Below are positions 53,418-62,611 of a DNA stretch of 64,000 nucleotides, piece by piece. The notes beneath the pieces were generated by a model. That model was given only the letters and a program-made list of their open reading frames with translations, was not told the DNA's origin and ran no database searches. Position 1 is the first letter of the stretch. Each line of letters opens with the position of its first letter. The stretch covers positions 124,001-188,000 of the forward strand of contig NZ_JAGDYT010000003.1 of assembly GCF_049116555.1 (NCBI RefSeq). The letters are read 5' to 3'. Position numbers and translations under genes: made by a program. The DNA comes from Maricaulis maris_C. GTDB lineage: Bacteria > Pseudomonadota > Alphaproteobacteria > Caulobacterales > Maricaulaceae.

Positions 53418-54362
53418 CTATTCACGCCCCGGATCAAACACATCGGTTGTATCAAGGGCGGTGAATGGCGCCAGGAAACCACCCCCGGACCCGCCGCCGA
53501 TCAGGTAGATCTCGTGATTGAGCACGGCCGCGCCGCCCCCGGTTCGCGGAGCGGGCAGCATCGCTTCCTCGCGCCAGGCAGTTTCACCCGGTTGCCAGGA
53601 GACATGCGTCTGAAGCGTTTCGCGCGCATCCGCGCCTCGACCACCGAGCAGATGGATTCGTCCATCGAGCGCCGCCACCGCAGCGCCTGAACGCGGAGAT
53701 GGCAGGTCAGGAAGCTGGGCCCACGCGCCGGTTTCCGGATCGAACACATCGAAGCGGGTTACGGTTTCCCCATCAAGCCGGCCACCGGCCAGATAGATGC
53801 GCCCCTCGATTACGGCAGCCGCCATGCCTCGGCGTGTCACGCCGACCGGCACATCAAGCGTCTCCCAACTGCGTGCTTCAGGGTCGAAGACAAAGGCATT
53901 TCCATCATCATTCAGACCACCGAAGGCGTAGAGCGCGTCGCCGAAGGCAACCAGGGCCATGTCCGCCTTGGCAGCCGGCATGGCCGCCTCGCTCTGCCAG
54001 ATATTGCCCGCGAAAGACCAGGACCAAACACCGGCGCTGGGCGCAACGCCATCCTCGCCGCGGGCATAGCCACCAGCGACATAGATCCGGTCATTGATCG
54101 AGGCCATTCCGAAACGTTCCAGGCCACGCGGCAAGGGTGTTTCCGGGAACCAGCGGTCCAGCTCCAGATCATAGCTTTCAAACTCGTCGCGCGGATCGGT
54201 CAGCCCGGATCCGCCGGCCGCATAGATGCGCCCCTCATGCACGACAACGCCAAGCCCGGCGCGGGAGGCGTCCAGCCGGGCGGCGGTCTCCCATCCTCCC
54301 TGGGCAGAAACAGGTCCGGCAACCAAGGCCAGAAGGCTCAGGATAAGGGCAATATAACGCAC
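53418..54362 (-). CDS. Secreted Kelch-repeat beta-propeller protein
   Basis: About 314 residues from GTG 54362, with signal YIALILSLLALVAGPVSA. Six Kelch motifs follow with the GG-aromatic pattern (RIYAAGGSGL, RIYVAGGYARG, ALYAFGGLND, RIYLAGGRLDG, RIHLLGGRGAD, EIYLIGGGSGG). They would form a six-bladed propeller for protein or sugar binding. It lies just upstream of spmX. No active-site residues stand out. Possible roles include a periplasmic scaffold. Confidence 0.8.
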   Translation of the reverse strand: MRYIALILSLLALVAGPVSAQGGWETAARLDASRAGLGVVVHEGRIYAAGGSGLTDPRDEFESYDLELDRWFPETPLPRGLERFGMASINDRIYVAGGYARGEDGVAPSAGVWSWSFAGNIWQSEAAMPAAKADMALVAFGDALYAFGGLNDDGNAFVFDPEARSWETLDVPVGVTRRGMAAAVIEGRIYLAGGRLDGETVTRFDVFDPETGAWAQLPDLPSPRSGAAVAALDGRIHLLGGRGADARETLQTHVSWQPGETAWREEAMLPAPRTGGGAAVLNHEIYLIGGGSGGGFLAPFTALDTTDVFDPGRE

Positions 54363-54413
54363 GTGTTCACCATTCGATTGGTCAGGTCCTCGCCGACCCA
54401 CACCGGAATATCA

Positions 54414-55805
54414 TCACAAGAGGACGAGTGTCGCCAGCCCCAGGAATGCGAGAAAGCCGACAACATCGGTTACCGTGGTCACGAAGACGGACGATGCCAC
54501 CGCCGGGTCGGCGCCGGCCCGCACCATGCCCAGCGGGATCAGAATGCCAGACAGGCCGGCGCATCCGAGATTGAGCACCATGGCCGCCGCGATGACACCG
54601 GCGAGCTGCCAGTCCTGGAACCACACGACTGTCACGGCGCCCATCACGATGGCGAAGATGATCCCGTTGACCATTCCGGTGGCCAGTTCGCGCCAGACGA
54701 CCCGCAAGGCATTGGCTGCGGTCAGATCACGCTCGGCAATCGAGCGCACGGCAACAGCCAATGACTGGGTCCCGGCATTGCCCCCCATCGACGCGACGAT
54801 CGGCATCAGAACCGCCAGAGCCACGACCTGCGAGATGGCGCCCTCGAACAGGGCAATGACACCCGAGGCCAGAATGGCCGTCGCCAGATTGACCAGCAGC
54901 CAGGGCGCGCGGGAGCGCACCGAGCGATAGACGGTATCGGCCAGACCGGCGTCGTTGACCCCGGCAAGAGCGAGCATGTCTTCCTTGTTCTCGTCCTGGA
55001 TGACGTGGACGATATCGTCCAGCGTCAGCATGCCGGTCAGCCGTCCGGCAGCATCGACGACCGGCGCCGAGACGAGGTGATATTTCTGGAAGAGATAGGC
55101 GACCTCCTCCTGGTCGGTTTCCGGCTCGACGAGGATGCGCGGCGTTTCCATCAGATCGCTCAGGGCGACATCCCGGCGCGCACTCAACAAGCGGCAGACA
55201 GGGATCTCGCCGACCGGGCGAAACCCGGTATCGATCACGAAAAGGTCGTGGAACGTGTCCGGCAGATCCTCGCTTGCATCCCGCATATGGTCCAGCGCGT
55301 GTCCCACGGACCAGAATTCCGGCGCAGCCACGAATTCGCGCTGCATGAGACGACCGGCCGTCTCGTCCTCGAAGGACAGGCTTCGCTCAACCGCTTCGCG
55401 ATCACTGTCGGAGATTTCCGCGAGCACGGCGGCACGCGTTTCATCATCCATCTCCTCGACGACTTCTGTCGCGTCATCGGAATCGAGCTCCTGGATCGCC
55501 GCCGCCAGATGCGCGGTGTCCAGATATTCCATCACGACTTCGCGCGCATCCGGCTCGAGCTCGGCGAGAACCTCACCGGTAAAGATGTCCGGGGCCAGCT
55601 CGACCAGGGTCGCTTGCTGATTGCCCGAGAGCTGTTCGAGCACGTCGGCAATGTCAGCTTCGTGCAATGGCATCAGCATGCGTCGGACGAGGTCATCATC
55701 CGCATCCGCGATGGCCTGCCGCAGATTGGCGACAAATTCCGGATCCGTATCCGCCCGAGCAGGCGAATCGATCAGGACGTCGTCATCAAAAGCGGCTTCG
55801 CCCAT
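54414..55805 (-). CDS. mgtE: Magnesium transporter MgtE
   Basis: A 463-residue protein: N-terminal superhelical domain, two CBS domains near residues 145-265 (VCRLLSARRDVALSDLM, LFQKYHLVSAPVVDAAGRLTGMLTLDDI), a plug helix, then five membrane helices. The Mg-selective segment is around VVALAVLMPIVASMGGNAGTQSLAVAVRS. It is a gated Mg2+ channel sensing cytoplasmic Mg2+ through the N and CBS domains. It lies upstream of the Kelch gene in the same direction. Confidence 0.93.
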   Translation of the reverse strand: MGEAAFDDDVLIDSPARADTDPEFVANLRQAIADADDDLVRRMLMPLHEADIADVLEQLSGNQQATLVELAPDIFTGEVLAELEPDAREVVMEYLDTAHLAAAIQELDSDDATEVVEEMDDETRAAVLAEISDSDREAVERSLSFEDETAGRLMQREFVAAPEFWSVGHALDHMRDASEDLPDTFHDLFVIDTGFRPVGEIPVCRLLSARRDVALSDLMETPRILVEPETDQEEVAYLFQKYHLVSAPVVDAAGRLTGMLTLDDIVHVIQDENKEDMLALAGVNDAGLADTVYRSVRSRAPWLLVNLATAILASGVIALFEGAISQVVALAVLMPIVASMGGNAGTQSLAVAVRSIAERDLTAANALRVVWRELATGMVNGIIFAIVMGAVTVVWFQDWQLAGVIAAAMVLNLGCAGLSGILIPLGMVRAGADPAVASSVFVTTVTDVVGFLAFLGLATLVLL

Positions 55806-56034
55806 GCAGGCCTCCGTGGAAGTTCGGTGTTTCGACCGCTCGCTGTCAGCGCTCGGACCCGGCAGTCTTAACCGCCTGTCGGTACAAGCTCAATCGACCG
55901 CCTTGGGAATCCGCATCTACACGCACTCAATGGCGGATTTCGGGCGCCATTGCTGCCCTGCTCAGCGCCGACCGCCACATTGACGCCCCGAGATGACAGG
56001 ATAAACAAAAAGACGGGGTTTGCGGGGGCGCTGC

Positions 56035-56973
56035 GTGTTCGATCTGTTTCGGGAAGAAAACTGGCCGATTCTGATCGGGCTGGGCATTGGCGGCGGCCTT
56101 GCCCTTGCGAGCCTCCTCCTCCTGAGCTTCCTGCGCCCCCCGACCAATCCGTCCGCGGCCTCCGCCCGGGCGATACTGTCCCTGGCCGTGGAGACCGCCA
56201 GTCAGCGTGCCGGGAGCCTGGTGCTGCTGTGGATCAGCGTCAGCGTCGGCTATACCGTGGTCAGCCTGCTCTACAGCCTGATCGGACGCTCGACCTCTCT
56301 CTTCGACACGATGATGACGGCAGTCCTGATCTTTCTGGGACATCGCGCCCTACTCGACCGACCCGCCCGTGACGCCGGGATAGAAATGCCGGAGACCGGC
56401 TATTGGCGCATCCTTTTGCGCTCTGTCGTCTTCGGCCTTCTGGGCCTCGCTGCAGCCGCCCTCGTCTTCCTGGGCGCCGCACTTTTGGTGGCGCTGGCCG
56501 GCTATGCCGGCATAACCGGCGATGGTCCACTCTATCTCGTCGGCGCGATGGCCGGCCTTGCAGCGATCCGGCTGAGCGTCCTGTTTGCCCGGCTCAGCTT
56601 TCTCTACCCTGCAAGCGTGCTTGGGCAGCGCGACTGGTTCGGCGGTGCGCTGCAGCGTTCGGCCGGTGTGGGGCCCGGCCTGGCAACCAGTCTCTGGATT
56701 TTCGCCCTCGCCGCGACGGCGCTCGTCATCCCGGTGATGCTGTGGTCCAGCGCGCTCGTTGACGTGATCGCCGAAAATATGCCTGCCGGGCCTGGTGAAC
56801 TACCGGGTGATTTCGGAACGGCACGTTACTGGGCGACGCTGGTCTTCGAGGAATTGCCGCTCAACCTGCTGATTGTCGCCTATTGCCTGGGCAGTATCGC
56901 CTGCGTCTCCGCAGCCTATCGCCTGGCGGTGCTGGCCCCCATCCGTGTGAAGACCGACAGCCGGCACAGCTGA
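56035..56973 (+). CDS. Polytopic membrane protein of unknown function
   Basis: About 312 residues from GTG 56035 (GCGGGGGCGCTGC leader), with about six hydrophobic helices. No recognised motif; it is rich in Ala, Leu and Gly. It is divergent from mgtE with a 229-base gap that shows no other gene, and is followed by the tRNA-Leu gene on the opposite strand. I assign no function. Confidence 0.6.
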   Translation: MFDLFREENWPILIGLGIGGGLALASLLLLSFLRPPTNPSAASARAILSLAVETASQRAGSLVLLWISVSVGYTVVSLLYSLIGRSTSLFDTMMTAVLIFLGHRALLDRPARDAGIEMPETGYWRILLRSVVFGLLGLAAAALVFLGAALLVALAGYAGITGDGPLYLVGAMAGLAAIRLSVLFARLSFLYPASVLGQRDWFGGALQRSAGVGPGLATSLWIFALAATALVIPVMLWSSALVDVIAENMPAGPGELPGDFGTARYWATLVFEELPLNLLIVAYCLGSIACVSAAYRLAVLAPIRVKTDSRHS

Positions 56974-57059
56974 GCGATCGCAGGCCGACACCGCGACGCG
57001 GGCCGATCTCAAGGAACGCAAATCTCAAGGAGGGGTATCGCTCTCGCTCGGGAGAGTGA

Positions 57060-57146
57060 TGGTGCGGTCGAGAAGACTCGAACTTCCACGGGTTTTACCC
57101 CACAGCGACCTCAACGCTGCGCGTCTACCAATTCCGCCACGACCGC
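57060..57146 (-). tRNA. tRNA-Leu (anticodon GAG)
   Basis: An 87-base tRNA with a 7-bp acceptor stem (GCGGTCG at the 5' end, CGACCGC at the 3' end), D loop with TTGGTAGACGC, anticodon stem-loop CAGCG-TTGAGGT-CGCTG, a long class II variable arm, and T arm with GTTCGAGTC. The 3' CCA is encoded. The large variable arm confirms leucine. Confidence 0.97.
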
Positions 57147-57209
57147 ACGTCATGGAGGCGCGGGAGATAGCAACATCCCCGCACCTTGTGAAGAGGGTAT
57201 TGCAACGGT

Positions 57210-57509
57210 TTATGCAGCTGCGAAGAATTCATTGGCATCTGCCGGCCCTGTGATGGACACGGCAATGCGATCGCCCTGGATGACAACATCCCCGCGCGCG
57301 ATGGGATGATTATTGGCCAATATCCACACTTGGTCGTCCTCGCCCGAATCGAGCGGGATCACCGCACCGCGTCCCATGCGGAGGAATTGCTGGATCGGCA
57401 TCTTCGACCGGCCCAACAGGACTGATATTTCCACTTCCACCGAACTGATCTGACTCACGTCGCACTCCAGGACTTGCGGATCCTCATCGCGAGGCAGATG
57501 TTTGGCCAA
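57210..57509 (-). CDS. fliN: Flagellar motor switch protein FliN-like
   Basis: A 99-residue protein consisting mostly of one SpoA/surface-presentation-of-antigens domain. The pattern is VEVEISVLLGRSKMPIQQFL, GRGAVIPLDSG, and a C-terminal NNHPIARGDVVIQGDRIAVSI. FliN forms the bottom of the flagellar C-ring and contributes to switching and export. No other flagellar gene lies in the window. It is divergent from lipB. Confidence 0.82.
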   Translation of the reverse strand: MAKHLPRDEDPQVLECDVSQISSVEVEISVLLGRSKMPIQQFLRMGRGAVIPLDSGEDDQVWILANNHPIARGDVVIQGDRIAVSITGPADANEFFAAA

Positions 57510-57540
57510 TACGGTTTCCGCAGCGTTAAGACTTCAAGAT

Positions 57541-58227
57541 ATGGCATTACAAAACGTCGAATGGGCTGTTTCGCCCGGCCTGACGGCCTATGAACCCGCC
57601 CTCGCCTTCATGGAATCGCGGGCCGCCGCGATTGCGGCTGGCGAGGCGGAAGAACTCGTCTGGCTGCTGGAACACCCGCCGCTTTATACGGCCGGGACCA
57701 GCGCGAAGCCCGATGACCTGCTCGCACCGGACCGATTCCCGGTCCATGAGACCGGGCGCGGCGGCGAATACACCTATCACGGGCCAGGCCAGCGCGTGGC
57801 CTATGTCATGCTCGATCTGACACGCCGCGGTCGCGATGTGCGCAAATTCATCCAGTCGCTGGAAGCCTGGCTGATCGGTGCCGCGGCGCAATTCGGCATC
57901 GAGGCGGGCATCCGCGAGGGGCGCGTCGGTGTCTGGGTCAATCGCAGCGATGGCCGCGAAGACAAGATCGCAGCCATTGGCGTGCGCCTGCGTCGCTGGG
58001 TGTCCTTCCACGGCATCGCCTTCAATGTCGACCCCGAGCTCGGGCACTTCACCGGAATCACGCCGTGCGGCATCTCAAACCCGCTCTACGGCGTGACGTC
58101 GCTGGCCGATCTCGGGCACCAGGTCGCGATGGCGGATTTCGATGTGGCGCTACACCTCGCCTGGACGGATGCCTTCGGTGATGTCCGGAGGGTCGACCCG
58201 CCCGTGCTTGCGGTCGAAGCGCTCTAA
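57541..58227 (+). CDS. lipB: Octanoyltransferase LipB
   Basis: A 228-residue enzyme transferring octanoate from acyl-carrier protein to lipoyl domains. Motifs: GRGGEYTYHGPGQ (substrate pocket), EDKIAAIGVRLRRWVSFHG with Lys142, and GITPCGI with the catalytic Cys176. ATG 57541 has a weak ribosome binding site. Length is normal. The 3' end overlaps the following minus-strand gene by 4 bases. Confidence 0.93.
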   Translation: MALQNVEWAVSPGLTAYEPALAFMESRAAAIAAGEAEELVWLLEHPPLYTAGTSAKPDDLLAPDRFPVHETGRGGEYTYHGPGQRVAYVMLDLTRRGRDVRKFIQSLEAWLIGAAAQFGIEAGIREGRVGVWVNRSDGREDKIAAIGVRLRRWVSFHGIAFNVDPELGHFTGITPCGISNPLYGVTSLADLGHQVAMADFDVALHLAWTDAFGDVRRVDPPVLAVEAL

Positions 58228-58754
58228 GCGTTCGCCGATCCGTTGCGTTGCAAGGTCGCGAACCATAGACCGAACACACCCGCGACAACCCAGAATCCGA
58301 TGAATGACGGCCAGGCGCCGGCGCTGAGCATTTCCAGCAATCGCGCCTCATCCGCCTCGAGCCAAGCCTGAAAAGCCGGCTGAAAGCCGGGATCCATCAT
58401 GGCCTCATTCAAGGCCATCTGATCCGCTGTATCGACACCTTGCTCCTCGGCGAAGGTCATCATCGCCTCGAACGATCGCAGGCCGATCCCGACTATCGCC
58501 CCGACACCCTTGGCGAGGATGGCGAGAAGGATTGGCAAGAGGGCCAGCCCGGTGTCACGGCCCGCATGGCGCCGCCTGTTTGCGAAAAGCGAGAAGCACA
58601 CCCACCAGATCACGAAGAGCGGGATAAAACCCGGAATCGGCGCAGTCCCGAAGGCCAGCCGCAAGGCATCGATCGTAGCCAGAGCAGCCAGTCCCAGCAC
58701 AAAGGCTGAGACCGACGCGCGGTGAGTGGGCATGAGCATGGCGAGCGGGTTCAT
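58224..58754 (-). CDS. Membrane protein of unknown function
   Basis: A 176-residue protein with four or so helices (VSAFVLGLAALATIDALRL, GFIPLFVIWWVCFSLFA, LLPILLAILAKGVGAIVGIG, FIGFWVVAGVFGLWF) and an acidic loop between the third and fourth. No family recognised. It is convergent with lipB and overlaps it by 4 bases. The two DUF805 genes lie upstream in the same direction, but with gaps that argue against one tight operon. Confidence 0.55.
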   Translation of the reverse strand: MNPLAMLMPTHRASVSAFVLGLAALATIDALRLAFGTAPIPGFIPLFVIWWVCFSLFANRRRHAGRDTGLALLPILLAILAKGVGAIVGIGLRSFEAMMTFAEEQGVDTADQMALNEAMMDPGFQPAFQAWLEADEARLLEMLSAGAWPSFIGFWVVAGVFGLWFATLQRNGSANA

Positions 58755-58867
58755 GGATTCATCCTGTGGGCAGAGAAATGGCCGGCCCCCGTATCTACCC
58801 GGGAACCGGCCTCAATCAAGCAGAATTCAGCGCGAAAACCGGCTCGCGGCACACCGGGCCGGTCTGC

Positions 58868-59320
58868 CTACATCTTGTAGACGAAGTATCCGACCACACC
58901 GTTCGCGATCACGCTGGCCAGATTGGACGCCATGACGCTGCCGAAGGTCGTCGCCATACCGAAGCCGGTAGATGAAGCCCCACCATTGAGAACCGGGGCG
59001 AGAATGAAGCTGACCGCCACAGCGACCACGACCACACCAAGGAAGGCACCTATGGTCATCCAGCCGGATTTGCCGGCGTCATGGAAGCGCTTGGAATAGA
59101 CGCACACCCACGCATAGATCGAGGCGAGTCCGACCACGATCCCGATGATCGCGACCAGCATGCCAATGCCCGGCAACAAGGTCAGGAACTGCATCACCAG
59201 ATTGATCACCACGATCGCGATGATGCCCTTGGCGAAGTCCTGCGGTGAAAGCTTACCTGCCGAGCCAAACAGGATTTGTTTGGCCTCAGCGGGTTTGAGA
59301 ATGAAATCGTCGAGTGACAT
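58868..59320 (-). CDS. DUF805 membrane protein
   Basis: A 150-residue membrane protein. The DUF805 signature VYSKRFHDAGKSGW follows the second helix, preceded by IGIVVGLASIYAWVCV. Three or four helices. The first 25 residues are hydrophilic. No function is known. A neighbouring DUF805 gene (59411) precedes it; the pair is probably an old duplication that has diverged. Confidence 0.78.
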   Translation of the reverse strand: MSLDDFILKPAEAKQILFGSAGKLSPQDFAKGIIAIVVINLVMQFLTLLPGIGMLVAIIGIVVGLASIYAWVCVYSKRFHDAGKSGWMTIGAFLGVVVVAVAVSFILAPVLNGGASSTGFGMATTFGSVMASNLASVIANGVVGYFVYKM

Positions 59321-59410
59321 GGCTTTGACCCTCCCCTGTCATGAGGCGGACAAGTCTACGCGGAGTCCACGAATTCTCCACGCCAATTTCGCCCGACACG
59401 CGAAATACGG

Positions 59411-59950
59411 TTAGCGCGGCGTATCGGTTTCGTTCGCCTTCGTCTCGGTATCGGACTGTTGTTCCCGGGGTTCCGTGGCATCACCGAAAGTCGCCGCGAT
59501 ATCGATCACGGGCTCGGGACCGTATTGATTGGGCCCATTATCCCCCAGCGCCAATCCCAGCCAGACCGTGTATCCAGCCCAAATCAGCATGCCCAGCCCA
59601 CCCAGAAAGAGCAGGCCGCCACCCGCCGACAGGAATAGTCCGGGGCCAACGTTTTCGCCGGACATAAGGCCCGACAGGATTGCTCCTCCCACCATGAGCA
59701 CGGCCAGCACAGAGAGCACAAAGCTGGCGATCCACGGCACTGCATGGATGGCAGCGCTGCGGCCGGTATCGTGCAGGCGCTTGCCGTAGACGCACAGGCC
59801 AACCCAGATCAGGCCGAGCCAGATCAGACCGCCGAGGATCGGGATGATATCGGCCAGAATATTCCCGCCGACAATGATCGCGACACCAATCCAGTACTCT
59901 CGAGCCGCGATCCGGCCATTCGGGTCGAGCAATAGGAATTGCCAATTCAT
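59411..59950 (-). CDS. DUF805 membrane protein
   Basis: A 179-residue membrane protein with the DUF805 pattern: MNWQFLLLDPNGRIAAREYW at the N-terminus and VYGKRLHDTGRSAAIHAVPW after the second helix. Four helices and a hydrophilic Thr/Glu-rich tail. No function known. Confidence 0.82.
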   Translation of the reverse strand: MNWQFLLLDPNGRIAAREYWIGVAIIVGGNILADIIPILGGLIWLGLIWVGLCVYGKRLHDTGRSAAIHAVPWIASFVLSVLAVLMVGGAILSGLMSGENVGPGLFLSAGGGLLFLGGLGMLIWAGYTVWLGLALGDNGPNQYGPEPVIDIAATFGDATEPREQQSDTETKANETDTPR

Positions 59951-59980
59951 CGCGTCCGCCTTCCCCGGGATGACCCCGGC

Positions 59981-61990
59981 CTAATCGAATTCAACAAGGA
60001 GTTCATCAGCCGCGACGGAGGCGCCCGGCTCGACCTTGATGGACTTGATCGTACCGTCGGTTTCAGCCCGCAGCACATTTTCCATCTTCATTGCCTCCAC
60101 GATCACCAGTGGCTCACCGGTCTTGACGGACTGCCCTTCCTCGACTTCCAGCGAGACGACGAGGCCTGGCATGGGCGAGACGACCAGCTTGGCCATGTCC
60201 GGCTTTTCCTTTTCCGGAAGCAGGGCATGCAGCTCGGCTGCGCGGGCGGTGCAGACAAGGGCCACGGCGGAGAAGCCGCGATGGCGCAATTTGTAGCCTT
60301 CGGTCCGGTCGGCGAATTCCAGGGCGATGGCCTCGCCATTGATCATGGCTTCAAACAGATGCTCGCCGGCACGCCATTCGGTGTCGACTTCAAGCCGTTC
60401 CGACGCCAGCGAAGGCGCCCAGACGGTGGCCCGCCCCGGGGCGGTCATCTCGATTTCGACAGGGATGCGACGCTTGTCCAGAAGCACGACCCATTCACGG
60501 ACATCCGGCTCGTCGGCGGGGCGCATGCGTCCCTCGATCTGGCTGGCACGGCGCACGAAGGTCTCATGCACAAAAGCCGCGGCGCACGTCATCGCGACAA
60601 GCTGTTCCTCACGCGGCGCGGTGCCGTTGAAGCCCTCCGGATAATGCTCGCCGATATAGCCGGTATGGATTCGTCCGGCGCGGAAATCCGCTTCGTCGAG
60701 TACCGCCGAGAGGAAGGGAGCATTCGATTGCAGGCCTTCAACATGAAGCCGGTCTAGGGCCGCAGCCAGCGTGTCGATCGCGGTCTCGCGATCCTTGCCA
60801 TACCCGATCACCTTGGCAATCATCGGATCATAGAAAAGCGAAATCTCATCGCCCTCGCGAACTCCGGAATCGATCCGCAGCTCGCCCTCGCCCAGCTTGC
60901 CCTCCGCCGGCTCCTGGAAGCGCTTGAGGCGGCCGATCGAGGGCAGGAATCCGCGATAGGGGTCTTCGGCATAGAGCCGGGCTTCCACGGCCCAGCCCTT
61001 GATCGGCACGTCGCGCTGGGTCAGACCCAACGGCTCACCAAAGGCCGACCGGATCATCAGCTCGACCAGATCAACACCGGTGGTCAGCTCGGTGACCGGA
61101 TGTTCGACCTGAAGACGGGTATTCATCTCCAGGAAGTAGAAATTTTTGTCCTTGTCGACGATGAATTCGACCGTGCCGGCACTGTCATAGTCAACCGCAG
61201 CCGAGAGCGAGACGGCCTGGGCCCCCATGGCGTCGCGGGTTTTCTTGTCGAGGAAGGGCGACGGTGCCTCCTCGAGTACTTTCTGATTGCGCCGCTGGAT
61301 CGAACACTCGCGTTCATTGAGATGGATGACATGACCGTGCTTGTCGCCCATCACCTGGATCTCGATATGACGCGGTTCCTCGATGAATTTCTCGATCAGG
61401 ATGCGGTCGTCGCCGAAAGACGACTTGGCCTCGTTGCGGGCGGCCTTGAAGCCTTCGCGGACCTCGCTGTCGCTGCGGGCGATCCGCATGCCCTTGCCGC
61501 CGCCACCGGCCGAGGCCTTGAGCATGACCGGGTAACCGATCGCCTTGGCGGCTGCCAGCGCGGTATCGGCATCGGCGATCTCGCCATCTGCACCGGGAAT
61601 CGTCGACACGCCGGCCTTGGCGGCAAGCTGTTTGGAGCGGATCTTGTCACCCATCGCATCGATGGCGTGGATATTCGGGCCGATCCAGCCGACACCGGCT
61701 TTTTCAAGCGCCTTGGGCAGGGCCGGGTTCTCGGACAGGAAACCGAAGCCGGGATGCACGGCATCGGCGCCGGTCTGTTTCACCGCGTCGAGAATCTTGT
61801 CGAGCACGAGATAGCTTTCGCCCGGTGCCGGCGGGCCGATGAAGATCGCTTCATCCGCCATCTCGACAGCAAGGCTGTCCGCATCCGCCTCGGAATAAAC
61901 CGCCACAGTGGCGATCCCCAGACGCTGACAGGTCTTGATGACACGAACCGCGATCTCACCGCGATTGGCGATCAGGATCTTCTTGAACAT
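59981..61990 (-). CDS. pccA: Propionyl-CoA carboxylase alpha subunit
   Basis: A 669-residue biotin carboxylase/biotin carrier subunit. Landmarks: KILIANRGEIAVRVIKTC, AGGGGKGMRIARSDSEV, IEIQVMGDKHGHVIHLNERE, MNTRLQVEHPVTELTTG and the C-terminal EAMKMEN biotinyl site (Lys635). The WAVEARLYAEDPYRGFLPS block and overall length fit propionyl-CoA carboxylase alpha rather than methylcrotonyl. It carboxylates propionyl-CoA to methylmalonyl-CoA with a PccB subunit not found in this window. It is paralogous to LiuD (37890-39893). Confidence 0.88.
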   Translation of the reverse strand: MFKKILIANRGEIAVRVIKTCQRLGIATVAVYSEADADSLAVEMADEAIFIGPPAPGESYLVLDKILDAVKQTGADAVHPGFGFLSENPALPKALEKAGVGWIGPNIHAIDAMGDKIRSKQLAAKAGVSTIPGADGEIADADTALAAAKAIGYPVMLKASAGGGGKGMRIARSDSEVREGFKAARNEAKSSFGDDRILIEKFIEEPRHIEIQVMGDKHGHVIHLNERECSIQRRNQKVLEEAPSPFLDKKTRDAMGAQAVSLSAAVDYDSAGTVEFIVDKDKNFYFLEMNTRLQVEHPVTELTTGVDLVELMIRSAFGEPLGLTQRDVPIKGWAVEARLYAEDPYRGFLPSIGRLKRFQEPAEGKLGEGELRIDSGVREGDEISLFYDPMIAKVIGYGKDRETAIDTLAAALDRLHVEGLQSNAPFLSAVLDEADFRAGRIHTGYIGEHYPEGFNGTAPREEQLVAMTCAAAFVHETFVRRASQIEGRMRPADEPDVREWVVLLDKRRIPVEIEMTAPGRATVWAPSLASERLEVDTEWRAGEHLFEAMINGEAIALEFADRTEGYKLRHRGFSAVALVCTARAAELHALLPEKEKPDMAKLVVSPMPGLVVSLEVEEGQSVKTGEPLVIVEAMKMENVLRAETDGTIKSIKVEPGASVAADELLVEFD

Positions 61991-62086
61991 GCTGGCCCCT
62001 TGATCCGTGTGCGGGTCGATACCGCACGATTGTCACGGGTTTAGCGTGGCTTGCCCGCGGGCGGCAAGCGGCGGCGGCGGCTCGCC

Positions 62087-62542
62087 TCAGTCATCCGCGT
62101 CATGCGGGCGGTCCAGCCAGTCCGCTTCCAGGGCGCGCAGCTTGCCGACGATGGAGACGAGGAAGGCCGTCGACCAGCCGATCATCAAGAATCCGGTAAA
62201 GCCCTCCATCGCTGAAACCAACCGCCAGTGATTGTCGATGATGACATCACCATAGCCCAGTGTTGTGAAGGTCGAGGTGGAGAAATAGAGCGCCTCCTCA
62301 AAGCCCGAAACGACCCCCAGCGCGAGATAAAGCAGCGCGAAGCTCCAAATCTCGACCGCATGCACGAGAAACAGGCCCAGAACGATGATGAGGATGAACA
62401 AGGCCTGCCGCAGAACCGATCCACGCGGATCGATTCGACTGGTTCGGAAGCGAGCCAGAGCCAGCAGCGAGCCAAGGCCGACCATGTGAACCAGCACGGT
62501 CCAGACAGCCATTCCGGTCGAGACGAGCATGGCATCCATCAT
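62087..62542 (-). CDS. Two-transmembrane ion channel (potassium channel-like)
   Basis: About 151 residues from ATG 62542 (GGAGGG ribosome binding site). The pore helix and selectivity filter STSTFTTLGYGDVI lie between membrane helices, as in the Ion_trans_2 family. TLGYGD resembles the K+ channel filter TVGYGD with Leu for Val. There are two extra N-terminal helices and a short charged C-tail, and no regulatory domain. It may conduct K+ but selectivity is unproven. Confidence 0.82.
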   Translation of the reverse strand: MMDAMLVSTGMAVWTVLVHMVGLGSLLALARFRTSRIDPRGSVLRQALFILIIVLGLFLVHAVEIWSFALLYLALGVVSGFEEALYFSTSTFTTLGYGDVIIDNHWRLVSAMEGFTGFLMIGWSTAFLVSIVGKLRALEADWLDRPHDADD

Positions 62543-62611
62543 TCGCAATCCCTCCGAGGCTGTCAGCGCGCGCGAGTCGTCCTAGTCTCCGGTGCAAAGA
62601 GGAATCGATCA